DNA of 64,000 nucleotides from Pacificibacter marinus (GCF_900109555.1 NZ_FNZV01000017.1:1-64000); one strand, 5' to 3'; positions 34,994 through 44,429 are shown, counted from the stretch's first letter. A program made the numbers and translations. The notes: generated from the sequence alone by a model not told the origin.

Positions 34994-35209
34994 TTAGTCT
35001 TGGGCGGCTTCACGTGCAATGCGTGGAATGTCAGCGCGGTTGATGCCGATATCTGCAAGCTCGCGGTCGCTCAAGTGAAACAACTCGCTCATGTAACGTG
35101 CTTCAGCAACGTTGCGTGAAAATTTTGCAATAGCTTTGGCAAAGGCTTTTGCGAAACGCTCAGCCAAAGAGACTTGATTGAATTTTGTGTTTGAAGCTGC
35201 ATATGCCAT
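34994..35209 (-). CDS. DUF1127 small protein
   Basis: The 71-residue protein has a C-terminal DUF1127 domain: MSELFHLSDRELADIGINRADIPRIAREA. The N-terminal half is alanine- and lysine-rich and probably helical. The start MAYAASNTK follows an AGGAAA site. Small DUF1127 proteins in alphaproteobacteria bind RNA or affect phosphate, carbon or stress responses. This gene has its own terminator and a 300-base upstream region containing only the ald terminator, so it is probably monocistronic. Confidence 0.88.
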   Translation of the reverse strand: MAYAASNTKFNQVSLAERFAKAFAKAIAKFSRNVAEARYMSELFHLSDRELADIGINRADIPRIAREAAQD

Positions 35210-35465
35210 TTGAATTTTCCTATCTTTCGGTGCGTCTGTATATTGTGTGGTGGGCGCTGTGATTTGGCCCAGTGTTCGGTATGTCTTGTCTGGGCGTTTG
35301 CCCGATTGCTTGAGTTGAATATGGGGCAAATGCTGCGGTGCAACAATCCACAATACAAGAACCCCGCCATGCACTCAACGCATACACTTTTCTTTAACCC
35401 ATTCCCTAGGCGCATAGCTGACCACACAGCCCTGCAGATCTCGACTGCAATTAAGACGTGCAGAC

Positions 35466-35495
35466 AAAAAGGCCCCGCAGATGCAGGGCCTTTGC
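35466..35495 (-). terminator. Intrinsic terminator after ald
   Basis: On the minus strand AAAGGCCC and GGGCCTTT flank a 10-base loop, followed by TTG. It lies 22 bases after the ald stop. Confidence 0.88.
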
Positions 35496-35516
35496 AGTCG
35501 ACATATATAATGTGGT

Positions 35517-36635
35517 TTAAAGGGCCTCAGCCGCAGCGCGCGCAGGCATATATTCAAGCCCCTGAACATCCGCCACAGGTTTGCAGGTCACTTTCCCATG
35601 CGCCACATTCAGCCCCTCAAGCAAATGCGGATCAGACAGCAGCGCGTCTTTCACGCCTTTGTCCGCCAGTTTCAACAAGTGCGGCAAGGTGGCATTGTTG
35701 AGCGCATAGGTTGATGTGCGCGCCACGCCCCCAGGCATATTGGCAACGCAGTAATGCACGATGCCTTCTTCGATATAGATCGGATCAGCGTGGGTTGTGG
35801 CCCGCGAAGTTTCGAAACACCCGCCTTGGTCGATGGCAACATCCACCAACACAGCGCCAGCTTGCATGGTTTTGAGCATCTCACGCGTGACAAGTTTGGG
35901 GGCAGCCGCACCGGGGATCAACACAGCCCCGATGATCAAGTCAGCGGTGGTGATCACATCCGCAAGCGCGGTTTTGCTGGAATAGAGCGTCTTCACGCGA
36001 CCACCAAACTGCGTATCGATGCTTTCAAGCGCTTCATTCGAGCGATCCAATATGGTCACATCCGCGCCCATGCCCACAGCCATCACAGCCGCATTGCGCC
36101 CCACAACTCCGCCGCCGATAACAACCACTTTAGCGGGGGCAACACCGGGCACACCGCCCAGCAAAACACCACGCCCGCCTTGGGCTTTCTCTAATGTATG
36201 CGCGCCAGCTTGCACCGCCATACGGCCCGCAACTTGGCTCATCGGCTTCAACAGCGGCAGACCGCCAAAGGGCGATGTGACGGTTTCATAAGCGATACAA
36301 GTCGCGCCCGACGCCATCAGATCAACGGTTTGTGGCGCATCTGGTGCAAGGTGCAAATAGGTGTAAAGCGTTTGCCCTGCCCGCAGGCGCTTACGCTCGA
36401 CCGCTTGGGGTTCTTTAACTTTGACGATGATGTCAGCCGTGGCAAACACGGTTTCGACATCGGCCACTGTGGCGCCTGCGGCCAGATAATCAGCATCTTG
36501 TGCGCCAATCCCCAAACCAGCCCCGTGTTCCATGACGACATCATGACCATGGGCCACCAGCTCCGCCGCACTTTCAGGCGTCAAGCCAACGCGATACTCA
36601 TGATTTTTGATTTCTTTTGGGCAACCGATCCGCAT
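35517..36635 (-). CDS. ald: Alanine dehydrogenase
   Basis: This is a 372-residue enzyme with the typical N-terminus MRIGCPKEIKNHEYRVGLTP. VKVKEPQ and YLHLAPD supply substrate-binding Lys and His. The NAD-binding motif is VVVIGGGVVGRNAA, followed by VDVAIDQGGCFETSRATTH. It interconverts alanine and pyruvate plus ammonia. It is full length and stands alone, divergent from kdsA. In this bacterium it could recycle pyruvate/alanine used by the class III aminotransferase. Confidence 0.97.
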   Translation of the reverse strand: MRIGCPKEIKNHEYRVGLTPESAAELVAHGHDVVMEHGAGLGIGAQDADYLAAGATVADVETVFATADIIVKVKEPQAVERKRLRAGQTLYTYLHLAPDAPQTVDLMASGATCIAYETVTSPFGGLPLLKPMSQVAGRMAVQAGAHTLEKAQGGRGVLLGGVPGVAPAKVVVIGGGVVGRNAAVMAVGMGADVTILDRSNEALESIDTQFGGRVKTLYSSKTALADVITTADLIIGAVLIPGAAAPKLVTREMLKTMQAGAVLVDVAIDQGGCFETSRATTHADPIYIEEGIVHYCVANMPGGVARTSTYALNNATLPHLLKLADKGVKDALLSDPHLLEGLNVAHGKVTCKPVADVQGLEYMPARAAAEAL

Positions 36636-36916
36636 ATCTCATCCTCCATGTTGTGTTTTCCAAAGCGTAACAGCCCTTACATGGGATTTTCTGCGCTTTG
36701 AGGAGTGGCACTGATGTTTTGTGGCGTATTCACCCGACGGATTAGCATATTTCGATTGGAAATCCCACAAGACTCAGCTTTGCAATACTTTTACCCAAAA
36801 GCCAGACGACAGCAGGTGTGTAACAAGTGTTGTGATTTCGGCTGCGCCCCACGGGACTGCTTGCGCCCTGCCCGCGATTTATGATCTATGGAGACAAACC
36901 AGTTCGGAGCTTTTCA

Positions 36917-37765
36917 ATGACCACATCTCATGCCGTCACCATCGGATCCCCTGCGCTCAAAGGCGCTGTCACGTTGGCCAATGATTTGCCATTTGGGCTA
37001 ATTTGCGGACCTTGCCAGCTGGAAAGTTTGGATCACGCACGCATGTTGGCTGAAAAAATTGCCAAGGCCTGTGATGCGACGGGCACACCGTTTATTTTCA
37101 AAGGCTCTTATGACAAGGCCAATCGGTCATCTTTATCTGGCGAACGCGGACTTGGGTCTGAGGTTGGTTTGACGATATTGTCAAAAATCCGCGATGAATT
37201 TGGCTGCCCCGTTTTGACGGACGTACATGAAACCCATCACTGTGACATGGCCGCGGAATTTGTCGACATTCTACAAATCCCAGCATTCCTATGCCGTCAA
37301 ACTGATTTGCTATTGGCAGCGGGCGAAACGGGCAAAGTCATCAACATCAAAAAGGGTCAATTCCTAGCCCCTTGGGATATGGCAAACGTCGCGCAAAAAG
37401 TGGCATCAACGGGCAATCACAACATCATGCTGTGTGATCGCGGCACGTCATTTGGGTACAACACGCTGGTGTCTGATTTCCGTGGCCTGCCGAAAATGGC
37501 CGAAACAGGCTACCCCGTTGTGTTCGACGCCACGCATTCCGTGCAACAACCCGGCGGCAATGGAAATTCATCGGGCGGGGACCGCACCATGGTGCCGCCT
37601 TTGGCGCGCGCGGCTGTCGCAGTTGGCGTGTCTTGTTTGTTTATTGAAGCCCATGAAGACCCTGACAATGCGCCCTCGGATGGTCCAAACATGGTGCGGA
37701 TAGAAGAGTTGCAAGGACTGCTTGGCACACTGCGCGCTTTGGACAACGTGGTCAAACCTGCCTAA
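36917..37765 (+). CDS. kdsA: 3-deoxy-8-phosphooctulonate (KDO-8-P) synthase
   Basis: The 282-residue enzyme shows LICGPCQLESLDHARMLAEK, KGSYDKANRSSLSGERG, LTDVHE, FLCRQTDLL and VFDATHSVQQPGG, all diagnostic of KdsA. It condenses phosphoenolpyruvate and arabinose 5-phosphate in the cytoplasm on the way to lipopolysaccharide. The start MTTSHAV follows a GGAGC site; a Met 12 codons upstream is less well placed. It is not next to kdsB or pyrG here. Confidence 0.97.
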   Translation: MTTSHAVTIGSPALKGAVTLANDLPFGLICGPCQLESLDHARMLAEKIAKACDATGTPFIFKGSYDKANRSSLSGERGLGSEVGLTILSKIRDEFGCPVLTDVHETHHCDMAAEFVDILQIPAFLCRQTDLLLAAGETGKVINIKKGQFLAPWDMANVAQKVASTGNHNIMLCDRGTSFGYNTLVSDFRGLPKMAETGYPVVFDATHSVQQPGGNGNSSGGDRTMVPPLARAAVAVGVSCLFIEAHEDPDNAPSDGPNMVRIEELQGLLGTLRALDNVVKPA

Positions 37766-37810
37766 GCGACAGTTAATTTTTTTCGTAAAAGCAGATTGCA
37801 TAAGCCATCT

Positions 37811-37840
37811 TGCCGCCCCAATCATGCCTTTGGGTCGGCA
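37811..37840 (+). other. Leader hairpin before the 35-codon gene
   Basis: TGCCGCCCC and GGGTCGGCA pair with one mismatch around a 12-base loop. No T-run follows. It sits 50 bases upstream of a small open frame with a good ribosome site and 45 bases after kdsA, so it could end kdsA mRNA or be the 5' leader of the small gene. Confidence 0.4.
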
Positions 37841-37890
37841 GATTTCAATGTCAAATTTATCCTATTGAAACATCACAAGAAGGATAAATA

Positions 37891-37998
37891 ATGGCACAGT
37901 CTTCACCATCGCAAAACGCGCCTTCGGTAGCGCAAACGATTCCTCAAACTCCGGCTCAAGCCCCGCCAGCACAGTTCACCGATTGGGCAGCACTTTAA
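37891..37998 (+). CDS. Candidate small protein, 35 residues, Pro/Gln/Ala-rich
   Basis: The frame reads MAQSSPSQNAPSVAQTIP and ends QFTDWAAL. An AAGGAT ribosome site is six bases before the ATG. Seven prolines, seven alanines and six glutamines suggest an unstructured peptide. There is no signal peptide or membrane segment. It lies between kdsA and a TfoX C-terminal-domain gene, 68 bases before the latter. I do not recognise it; the coding call rests on the ribosome site, the compositional bias and the isolated context. Confidence 0.5.
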   Translation: MAQSSPSQNAPSVAQTIPQTPAQAPPAQFTDWAAL

Positions 37999-38066
37999 GA
38001 TTACGCATTGCTTTGGGCCTGTCACACAGGCAAAATGATACCGAATTTTCAGGCCCAAAAGCACCA

Positions 38067-38426
38067 ATGTCCCCGACAAACCCCACGACATCAGACCCTG
38101 TTTCAACCATCCGCAACCTTGGTCCTGCCTCGGATGCTGGCTATGCGCGTGCGGGCATCACCAGCGCCACGCAACTGCGCGATCTCGGCCCTGATGCTGC
38201 CTATGCCATGTTGATGGCGGCGGGCACGCAACCACATTTTATCGGCTATTACGCTTTGGTGATGGGGCTGCAGGGGCGTCCGTGGAATGACTGCAAAGGC
38301 GATGAGAAAAAGGCGCTGCGGGTGCGATTTGACGCAATCAAAACCCGAGCCGCCCGTGACGAAACCGCTGCACCTGCGGGAATTGAGCGATTTTTAGATC
38401 AGATTGGTGTTGGCACCAAACGCTAG
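38067..38426 (+). CDS. TfoX C-terminal domain protein
   Basis: This 119-residue protein is a stand-alone TfoX_C (helix-hairpin-helix-like) domain: VSTIRNLGPASDAGYARAGI, SATQLRDLGPDAAYAMLMAAG, and FIGYYALVMGLQGRPWNDC. The N-terminal TfoX domain of competence regulators is absent. Single-domain proteins of this type are common in Rhodobacteraceae, with unknown function. The start MSPTNPTT was chosen; an in-frame Met 28 codons upstream would overlap the small frame. Confidence 0.8.
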   Translation: MSPTNPTTSDPVSTIRNLGPASDAGYARAGITSATQLRDLGPDAAYAMLMAAGTQPHFIGYYALVMGLQGRPWNDCKGDEKKALRVRFDAIKTRAARDETAAPAGIERFLDQIGVGTKR

Positions 38427-38458
38427 GCTTGCGGCCAAAATATTGTCACAACATTAAA

Positions 38459-38489
38459 CGAAAAAGGCCGCCCCGAGGGACGACCTTTT
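38459..38489. terminator. Bidirectional intrinsic terminator
   Basis: AAAAGGCCGCCC and GGGACGACCTTTT pair with G-T type mismatches around a short loop. It separates the convergent TfoX-domain and ndk genes. Confidence 0.8.
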
Positions 38490-38531
38490 AGACATTATAA
38501 AACCAAAAACGGTTTCACCAAAACAGTTGGC

Positions 38532-38954
38532 TTAGCCAACCAATTCAAGACCGGAGAAGAAGTAAGCGATTTCTTCTGCAGCTGTTTCTGGAGCGTCTGA
38601 CCCGTGAACAGAGTTTTCGCCGATAGACAAAGCGAATTCTTTGCGGATTGTGCCGTCAGCTGCGTCACTTGGGTTTGTTGCGCCCATAACTTCGCGGTTT
38701 TTAGCAATAGCGTCTTCGCCTTCAAGAACTTGAACAACGATTGGCTCGGAAATCATAAAGTCACACAATTCGCCAAAGAAAGGACGCTCAGAGTGTACGC
38801 CGTAGAATTCTTGTGCTTGTGCAAGTGTCATTTGAATACGCTTGGATGCGACAACGCGCAGGCCAGCTTCTTCGAATTTTGCAACAATCGCGCCTGTAAG
38901 GTTACGTTTTGTGGCGTCTGGTTTGATGATAGAGAATGTGCGTTGGATAGCCAT
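38532..38954 (-). CDS. ndk: Nucleoside diphosphate kinase
   Basis: The 140-residue enzyme begins [19 protein letters not shown]. The active-site phosphohistidine is His117 in NSVHGSD. It transfers phosphate from ATP to other nucleoside diphosphates. Length and motifs are normal for a bacterial Ndk. It is divergent from the ABC-F gene and ends at a bidirectional terminator. Confidence 0.97.
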   Translation of the reverse strand: MAIQRTFSIIKPDATKRNLTGAIVAKFEEAGLRVVASKRIQMTLAQAQEFYGVHSERPFFGELCDFMISEPIVVQVLEGEDAIAKNREVMGATNPSDAADGTIRKEFALSIGENSVHGSDAPETAAEEIAYFFSGLELVG

Positions 38955-39164
38955 GATGGTATCTCCTGTAAGAGCGTTGAAATCTTTTTTGGAAATACGA
39001 TCACGCGCACATCCAAGATTGCGCGCCGATTAACACGGGGCGCAGCGTTTGGAAAGCGATTGTTGCCATTATAGTGAGCACAATATGCCTTGGTGCCACA
39101 GGAAAACGTCACAAGGCTTTCAATCCCTCTAGACCCCCCCTAATTCCCCTGATAAGCGGCTGGC

Positions 39165-41030
39165 ATGCTTAAAATCCACGACATCACATATTCGGTAGAG
39201 GGTCGCACCCTTTTTGAAAACGCAACCGTCACAATTCCGACAGGCCACAAAGTTGGCATTGTCGGACGCAACGGCGCGGGCAAATCCACGCTGTTCAAAT
39301 TGTTGCGCGGGGAACTGGTCTTAGAGACAGGTTCCATAGAGTTGCCCTCACGCGCAAAGATCGGCGGCGTAGCCCAAGAGGTGCCCGGCAATGAGGTGTC
39401 TTTGCTCGACACGGTTCTGGTCGAAGACAAAGAGCGCGCCTCTTTGATGACCGAATCCGAGACAGCAACAGACCCCATGCGCATCGCTGAAATCCAAACG
39501 CGTTTGGCTGATATTGACGCGTGGAGCGCCGAAGGCCGTGCTGCAGCGTTGCTGCGTGGTCTTGGGTTCACCGAAGACGAAATTCACATGCCGTGTTCAG
39601 CCTTTTCTGGCGGTTGGCGGATGCGTGTGGCGTTGGCTGGTGTTTTGTTCGCGCAGCCTGACTTTTTGCTGCTCGATGAGCCGACCAACTATTTGGATCT
39701 TGAAGGCGCTTTGTGGCTTGAGACCTATCTTGGCAAATACCCGCACACTGTGCTGTTGATTTCGCACGACCGTGCGTTGCTCAACCGTGCCGTGAACTCA
39801 ATCGTACATCTCGAAAGCAAAAAGCTGACGTTGTATGCGGGCGGCTATGATGATTTCGCCAAAACCCGTGCGGCCAAACGTGCTGTGCAAGCGGCTGCGG
39901 CCAAGAAACAAGATTTGGCCCGCGATCACCTGCAAAGCTTTGTGGACCGGTTTAAAGCCAAGGCTTCAAAAGCCAAACAAGCGCAGTCTCGCGTGAAAAT
40001 GCTTGAAAAGATGGAAAAAATCACTGCGCCGGAAGATGCGGCGCGTGTCGTTTTCACGTTCCCCGAACCAGAAGAATTGTCGCCCCCCATCATCAATATG
40101 GAAGGCGCGTCTGTCGGCTATGACGGCAAACAGATTTTGGGCAACCTTGATTTGCGCATCGACCAAGACGACCGCATCGCTTTGCTCGGCCGTAATGGTG
40201 AAGGCAAATCGACCCTGTCGAAACTTTTGTCCAATGCGCTTGATCCAATGGGCGGAAAAATCAATCGCCACAACAAGTTGCGCATTGGTTTTTTTGCGCA
40301 GCACCAAGTGGAAGAGTTGAATTTCGCCGAAACACCATTGCAGCATTTGACTGCGGCGATGCCCGGTGTGTTTGGGCCAAAACTGCGCGCCAAACTGGCT
40401 GGATTTGGCCTTGGTGCCGATCAAGCTGACACTGAAGTGGGTCGTCTGTCTGGTGGGCAAAAAGCACGCTTGTCGTTGCTGCTCGCCACATTGGACGCAC
40501 CACATTTGTTGATCCTCGATGAGCCAACCAACCACTTGGACATTGAAAGCCGCGAAGCGCTTGTCGAAGCGTTGACGGCCTACACTGGTGCGGTGATTTT
40601 GGTCACGCACGATATGCACTTGCTCAGTCTTGTGGCGGATCGTTTGTGGTTGGTCAAAGATGGCCGTGTGTCGCCATATGATGACGATCTTGACACCTAC
40701 CGCAAGCTTTTGCTGCAAGGTGACGACAAGATGAAAATCGAACGCAAAGCCAAGGTGAAAGCCAAACCTGCTGCGCCAGTCAAACGGGTGTTTACGCGCG
40801 ATGAAATCCTTGCGTTGCGATCAGAAGCGCGCAAATGTGAACAGCGTATGGCAAAAATCAACGATATGGCCAAAAAGCTTGAGATCAAGCTGGCCGATCC
40901 GGCGCTGTATGATGACAAACCCTCTGCCGTGATGTGGCAAAAGAAATACAACGAAGTTTGCGCCGCAAAAGATCGCGCCGAAGAACTTTGGATGGCGGCA
41001 CTGGAAAAACTGGAAAAGGCTGAAAAATAA
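39165..41030 (+). CDS. ABC-F family ATPase (YheS-like)
   Basis: This is a 621-residue soluble protein with two ATPase domains and no membrane part. Domain 1 has GRNGAGKST, FSGGWRMRV and LLLDEPTNYLDLEG. Domain 2 has GRNGEGKST, LSGGQKARLS and LILDEPTNHLDIE. The linker after domain 1 (KTRAAKRAVQAAAAKKQ...) is helical and charged, and a coiled C-terminus follows. ABC-F proteins act on ribosomes in translation or antibiotic protection. MarC follows after only two bases, so they are likely co-translated. Confidence 0.92.
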   Translation: MLKIHDITYSVEGRTLFENATVTIPTGHKVGIVGRNGAGKSTLFKLLRGELVLETGSIELPSRAKIGGVAQEVPGNEVSLLDTVLVEDKERASLMTESETATDPMRIAEIQTRLADIDAWSAEGRAAALLRGLGFTEDEIHMPCSAFSGGWRMRVALAGVLFAQPDFLLLDEPTNYLDLEGALWLETYLGKYPHTVLLISHDRALLNRAVNSIVHLESKKLTLYAGGYDDFAKTRAAKRAVQAAAAKKQDLARDHLQSFVDRFKAKASKAKQAQSRVKMLEKMEKITAPEDAARVVFTFPEPEELSPPIINMEGASVGYDGKQILGNLDLRIDQDDRIALLGRNGEGKSTLSKLLSNALDPMGGKINRHNKLRIGFFAQHQVEELNFAETPLQHLTAAMPGVFGPKLRAKLAGFGLGADQADTEVGRLSGGQKARLSLLLATLDAPHLLILDEPTNHLDIESREALVEALTAYTGAVILVTHDMHLLSLVADRLWLVKDGRVSPYDDDLDTYRKLLLQGDDKMKIERKAKVKAKPAAPVKRVFTRDEILALRSEARKCEQRMAKINDMAKKLEIKLADPALYDDKPSAVMWQKKYNEVCAAKDRAEELWMAALEKLEKAEK

Positions 41031-41032
41031 CC

Positions 41033-41659
41033 TTGGATCTGCAATTTTTGATAACGGCGTTTTTCACGCTTTTTGTCATCATTGACCCCATCGGGTTGAT
41101 GCCACTGTTTGTGGCATTGACCACGGGAAGCACGACACGTCAACGTCGCTCTATTGCACTGCGCGCAGTCAGTATCGGCTTTGGCATTCTTGTTTTGTTT
41201 GGATTTTTTGGCGAAGCCGTGCTGGAGTTTGCGGGTATTTCCATGGCGGCCTTTCGCATTGCAGGTGGGCTTTTGCTGTTTTTAACAGCGCTCGACATGC
41301 TGTTTGAACGCCGGACCAAACGCCGCGAAGACCAAGCCAATCAACCTGATATCGACGATGATGATCCATCTGTGTTTCCACTCGCCACCCCGCTGATTGC
41401 TGGCCCCGGTGCGATTGCATCGATGATTTTGCTCACAGGTGAAACCAACACGACGTTAGAATTTGCATCAGTTTTTGTCGTGCTTGCCGTCGTTTTACTA
41501 ATCGCTTTGACCCTGTTTGTTTTGGGCGGATTGTTGGAACGCGCTTTGGGCCCCACGGGCGTTAATGTGGTCACGCGTATTCTGGGGATGCTGCTGACAG
41601 CGCTGTCGATCCAATTCATTTTGGATGGTTTGCGCGATGTCGGCGCTTTGCCCTACTGA
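41033..41659 (+). CDS. MarC family inner-membrane protein
   Basis: The 208-residue protein has six hydrophobic segments and the family pattern FFTLFVIIDPIGLMPLFVALT. LATPLIAGPGAIASMI and TRILGMLLTALSIQFILDGL follow. Translation starts at a TTG two bases after the ABC-F stop, which indicates coupling. A cytoplasmic DDDD acidic stretch sits in the central loop. MarC proteins were once linked to multiple-antibiotic resistance, but their function is not established. Confidence 0.9.
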   Translation: MDLQFLITAFFTLFVIIDPIGLMPLFVALTTGSTTRQRRSIALRAVSIGFGILVLFGFFGEAVLEFAGISMAAFRIAGGLLLFLTALDMLFERRTKRREDQANQPDIDDDDPSVFPLATPLIAGPGAIASMILLTGETNTTLEFASVFVVLAVVLLIALTLFVLGGLLERALGPTGVNVVTRILGMLLTALSIQFILDGLRDVGALPY

Positions 41660-41689
41660 CATCCGTGATCAACATCCCTATCTAGGGGC

Positions 41690-42268
41690 ATGGACAGTTT
41701 TAACACACCTCGGTTTTTCTATCTGGCAATTTTGCTGGGCGCGCTCATCTTTTATATGGTGGTCGCCAACAGACGTGCTTTGGGGCAAATGATACGCCAC
41801 GCCATTTTATGGGCGCTGTTGTTCATCGGCGTTATGGCGGGATACGGGCTGTGGCAAGAACTGTCACCCCGTCTTGCCCCTGTTCAAATCACCCATGGCA
41901 ATGGTGTGATCGAAATTCCAAAAGATCGCAGCGGGCATTTTGTTTTGATCGCCGAAGTGAACGGCGAACCTATCGAATTTCTGGTCGACACGGGGGCGAC
42001 CACTGTTGTGTTATCGCGCTCTGATGCCGAAAAATCTGGAATAGATTTAGACAATTTAGCATTCACGGGCATCGCAAATACCGCGAATGGCACAGTTGAA
42101 ACAGCCGCGATCAAAATAGACACGCTCAACGTCGGTGGCGTGCAAGATGACAATGTACGCGCTTATGTGACAGGCGGTGAATTGTTCGGATCGCTCTTGG
42201 GTATGTCGTATTTACAGCGGTTTGAAAAGATTGAGATCACGCGTGAAAAACTTATCCTAACACGCTGA
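41690..42268 (+). CDS. Membrane-anchored clan AA aspartic protease (TIGR02281-like)
   Basis: This 192-residue protein has two N-terminal membrane helices (FYLAILLGALIFYMVVA and AILWALLFIGVMAGYGLW). A single retropepsin-like domain follows: FLVDTGATTVVLS with catalytic Asp100, and ELFGSLLGMSYLQRF. Like other single-domain members it should act as a dimer in the periplasm. It follows marC by 30 bases. Substrate unknown. Confidence 0.88.
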   Translation: MDSFNTPRFFYLAILLGALIFYMVVANRRALGQMIRHAILWALLFIGVMAGYGLWQELSPRLAPVQITHGNGVIEIPKDRSGHFVLIAEVNGEPIEFLVDTGATTVVLSRSDAEKSGIDLDNLAFTGIANTANGTVETAAIKIDTLNVGGVQDDNVRAYVTGGELFGSLLGMSYLQRFEKIEITREKLILTR

Positions 42269-42274
42269 TTTAAA

Positions 42275-42739
42275 TTACTCTTCTGGCTTTGGGTGCTGGG
42301 CTTTCATTTGCCACTTGCCACTTTCTTCGGACCAATACTGCGCCTCAGTCCCTGCATCCGTTAAGCTTTTCCATTGCCCTCGTGCATGTTCAAGTCCAGC
42401 CGAGTCATGACCATCAAACAAGATACAAACACGGTCCGCAGCGGAGATTTGATCGGGTGTCACATCAGCACCGCCAACGCACATGATGCATGTCGCGTCA
42501 TTGCCGCCCATGCCTGTGGTCAGCAAAACAGGCTGCGCGTTATCATGCGCGCCGCCTGCAATCCCGTGAGGCAAAAAACCCGCGCGCCGCCACAAGGCAG
42601 CATCGAGGGTTTTAAGCTGGGCATCATCGCGACCGCGCACCTCAACACGCCACCCTGCCCCAAGTGATTTTTCAACCAATGTGGCCAAAGTCACTTCGAG
42701 AGGATTGCGCGTGAGGTGATAGAAAAAGGCCGCTCCCAT
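42275..42739 (-). CDS. holC: DNA polymerase III subunit chi
   Basis: The 154-residue protein has the chi pattern: FFYHLTRNPLEVTLATLVEKSLGAGWRV, LWRRAGFLPHG, QPVLLTTG and RVCILFDGHDSAGLEHARGQWKSL. Chi links the clamp loader to single-stranded-DNA-binding protein. It lies five bases after pepA on the same strand; pepA-holC is a conserved pair. It is convergent with the aspartic protease gene. Confidence 0.92.
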   Translation of the reverse strand: MGAAFFYHLTRNPLEVTLATLVEKSLGAGWRVEVRGRDDAQLKTLDAALWRRAGFLPHGIAGGAHDNAQPVLLTTGMGGNDATCIMCVGGADVTPDQISAADRVCILFDGHDSAGLEHARGQWKSLTDAGTEAQYWSEESGKWQMKAQHPKPEE

Positions 42740-42744
42740 TTGAA

Positions 42745-44232
42745 TTACGCCTCGTCTGCAGATGTCGTGTCTACTGGCATCAAATCATCCACCAAACGGT
42801 TGAGCGCCAAAACGCCCCAGCCAGTCGCCCCTTTGGGCGCCAAATCAGTGGGTTCTTTGACAGATGCCACGCCCGCGATATCAAGGTGAATCCACGGCGT
42901 GCCTTCTTTAACAAAGCGCTGTAAATACTGCGCCGCGGTGATAGAGCCACCTGCCCGCGTGCCAACGTTTTTCATGTCAGCTATGTTGGATTTCAATTGA
43001 TTGTCATAGGCTTGCCCCAAAGGCATACGCCATGCGCCCTCGGATTCCTTTTCGGCAGATTTCAAGAACGCTTTGCAAAAGGTATCATCGTTGGAAAACA
43101 CGCCGGCGTTTTCATGGCCCAAGCCCACAATAATAGCGCCCGTCAAAGTGGCCAAATCAATCATGCCACGCGGGTCAAACCGCTCTTGCGCGTACCACAT
43201 GACATCACACAAAACCATGCGCCCTTCGGCATCGGTATTGATGATTTCAACAGTATCGCCCTTCATCGTTTTGATCACATCCCCAGGGCGGATCGCATTG
43301 CCATCGGGCATGTTTTCAACGATGCCCACAAGGCCAACCACATTCGCAGGCGCTTTGCGCAAAGCGAGCGTTTTCATCACGCCAGAGACAACGCCAGCGC
43401 CGCCCATATCCATGGTCATGTCTTCCATGCCACCCGCTGGTTTGATCGAAATGCCACCAGTGTCAAAAACAACGCCTTTACCAACGAGTGCCAGCGGCGC
43501 TTCATCTTTGCCGCCTTTCCACTGCATCACCACAACCTTGGATGGGCTGCGCGACCCTTGGCCAACAGCCAACAATGTGCGCATGCCAAGTGCTTCCAAT
43601 GCGTCTTCATCAAGCACTTCAACGTCAACACCAAGGCTTTCCAAGTCCTTGAGACGCTTGGCAAATTCAGTGGTGGTCAGCACGTTGGCAGGTTCAGATA
43701 CCAGATCGCGGGTGAAAAACACCCCTTCAGCCAAAGCGGTCACACCCGCCGTGTCGATTTCGTCCACCTTGGTCACAGCAAAGGTGACGGTTGGCACCTC
43801 TGTCGCGGGGCCTTCGGATTTGTGATCGGTAAAAGCATAGGCTTTCAGCAGCGCGCCAAGAGCAACTTCAGAGGCGCGTTTGGTCGGCCCAACCAAGACC
43901 AATGTGTCTTTTTTGTTCAAAGCGCCGCCAATCGCAGCCCCTGCTTTGCGCGCCAATTCTGTGTTGGCAGAACGGGGCAATTTGACAACCTGCAACGCCT
44001 CGGCAGCAAGCCCGACAGGGAATGCAAGGTCCATCGCGGTACCTTCTGTCAGTTTTTCAAAGGCCTCACTTTCGACAAAGCGCGCCAAAGCGCCTTTGGT
44101 CAATCGGTTCAAACGTCGCGCTGGCGCACTCATTTTTCCATCACTCGGAATGACCACAGCCACGCGGCCTTTGGCCGTTGCAATGGCGTCCAAATCGGTT
44201 TCGATCACCTTTAATGTGGCTGGTGTGGTCAT
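42745..44232 (-). CDS. pepA: Leucyl aminopeptidase (M17)
   Basis: The 495-residue enzyme has the M17 active-site block NTDAEGRMVLCD and the metal/catalytic segment LVGKGVVFDTGGISIKP. The C-terminal domain is complete. It removes N-terminal residues from peptides, and homologues can also bind DNA. The start MTTPATLKV is used; a 44-codon in-frame extension runs into the divergent lptF promoter and is rejected. Confidence 0.95.
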   Translation of the reverse strand: MTTPATLKVIETDLDAIATAKGRVAVVIPSDGKMSAPARRLNRLTKGALARFVESEAFEKLTEGTAMDLAFPVGLAAEALQVVKLPRSANTELARKAGAAIGGALNKKDTLVLVGPTKRASEVALGALLKAYAFTDHKSEGPATEVPTVTFAVTKVDEIDTAGVTALAEGVFFTRDLVSEPANVLTTTEFAKRLKDLESLGVDVEVLDEDALEALGMRTLLAVGQGSRSPSKVVVMQWKGGKDEAPLALVGKGVVFDTGGISIKPAGGMEDMTMDMGGAGVVSGVMKTLALRKAPANVVGLVGIVENMPDGNAIRPGDVIKTMKGDTVEIINTDAEGRMVLCDVMWYAQERFDPRGMIDLATLTGAIIVGLGHENAGVFSNDDTFCKAFLKSAEKESEGAWRMPLGQAYDNQLKSNIADMKNVGTRAGGSITAAQYLQRFVKEGTPWIHLDIAGVASVKEPTDLAPKGATGWGVLALNRLVDDLMPVDTTSADEA

Positions 44233-44429
44233 GACATGCTCCTGTTTTGTGGAATTGGCGCGGCGCACCAAAAAGGTCTGTTTTGCAATAGGTAGCGATC
44301 CTGAGCGCGCATTGCCAGAGGGGGCGACCCAGCTTTGTGCGCGATGCACCGCTTGCCCTCTCAATTTAGGGGTGCATTATGGGTTTCCGACAGACGAGCG
44401 AGCGGATAAAGTCATCAAATTAACGCGCC

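Noticed and set aside
37983-38066. Longer start for the TfoX-domain gene
   Set aside because: The extra 28 codons overlap the end of the small Pro/Gln-rich frame and carry no conserved residues.
42997-44214. 405-codon plus-strand open frame opposite pepA
   Set aside because: Its composition (His, Arg and Phe rich) is that of an antisense shadow; pepA on the minus strand has the full M17 signature.
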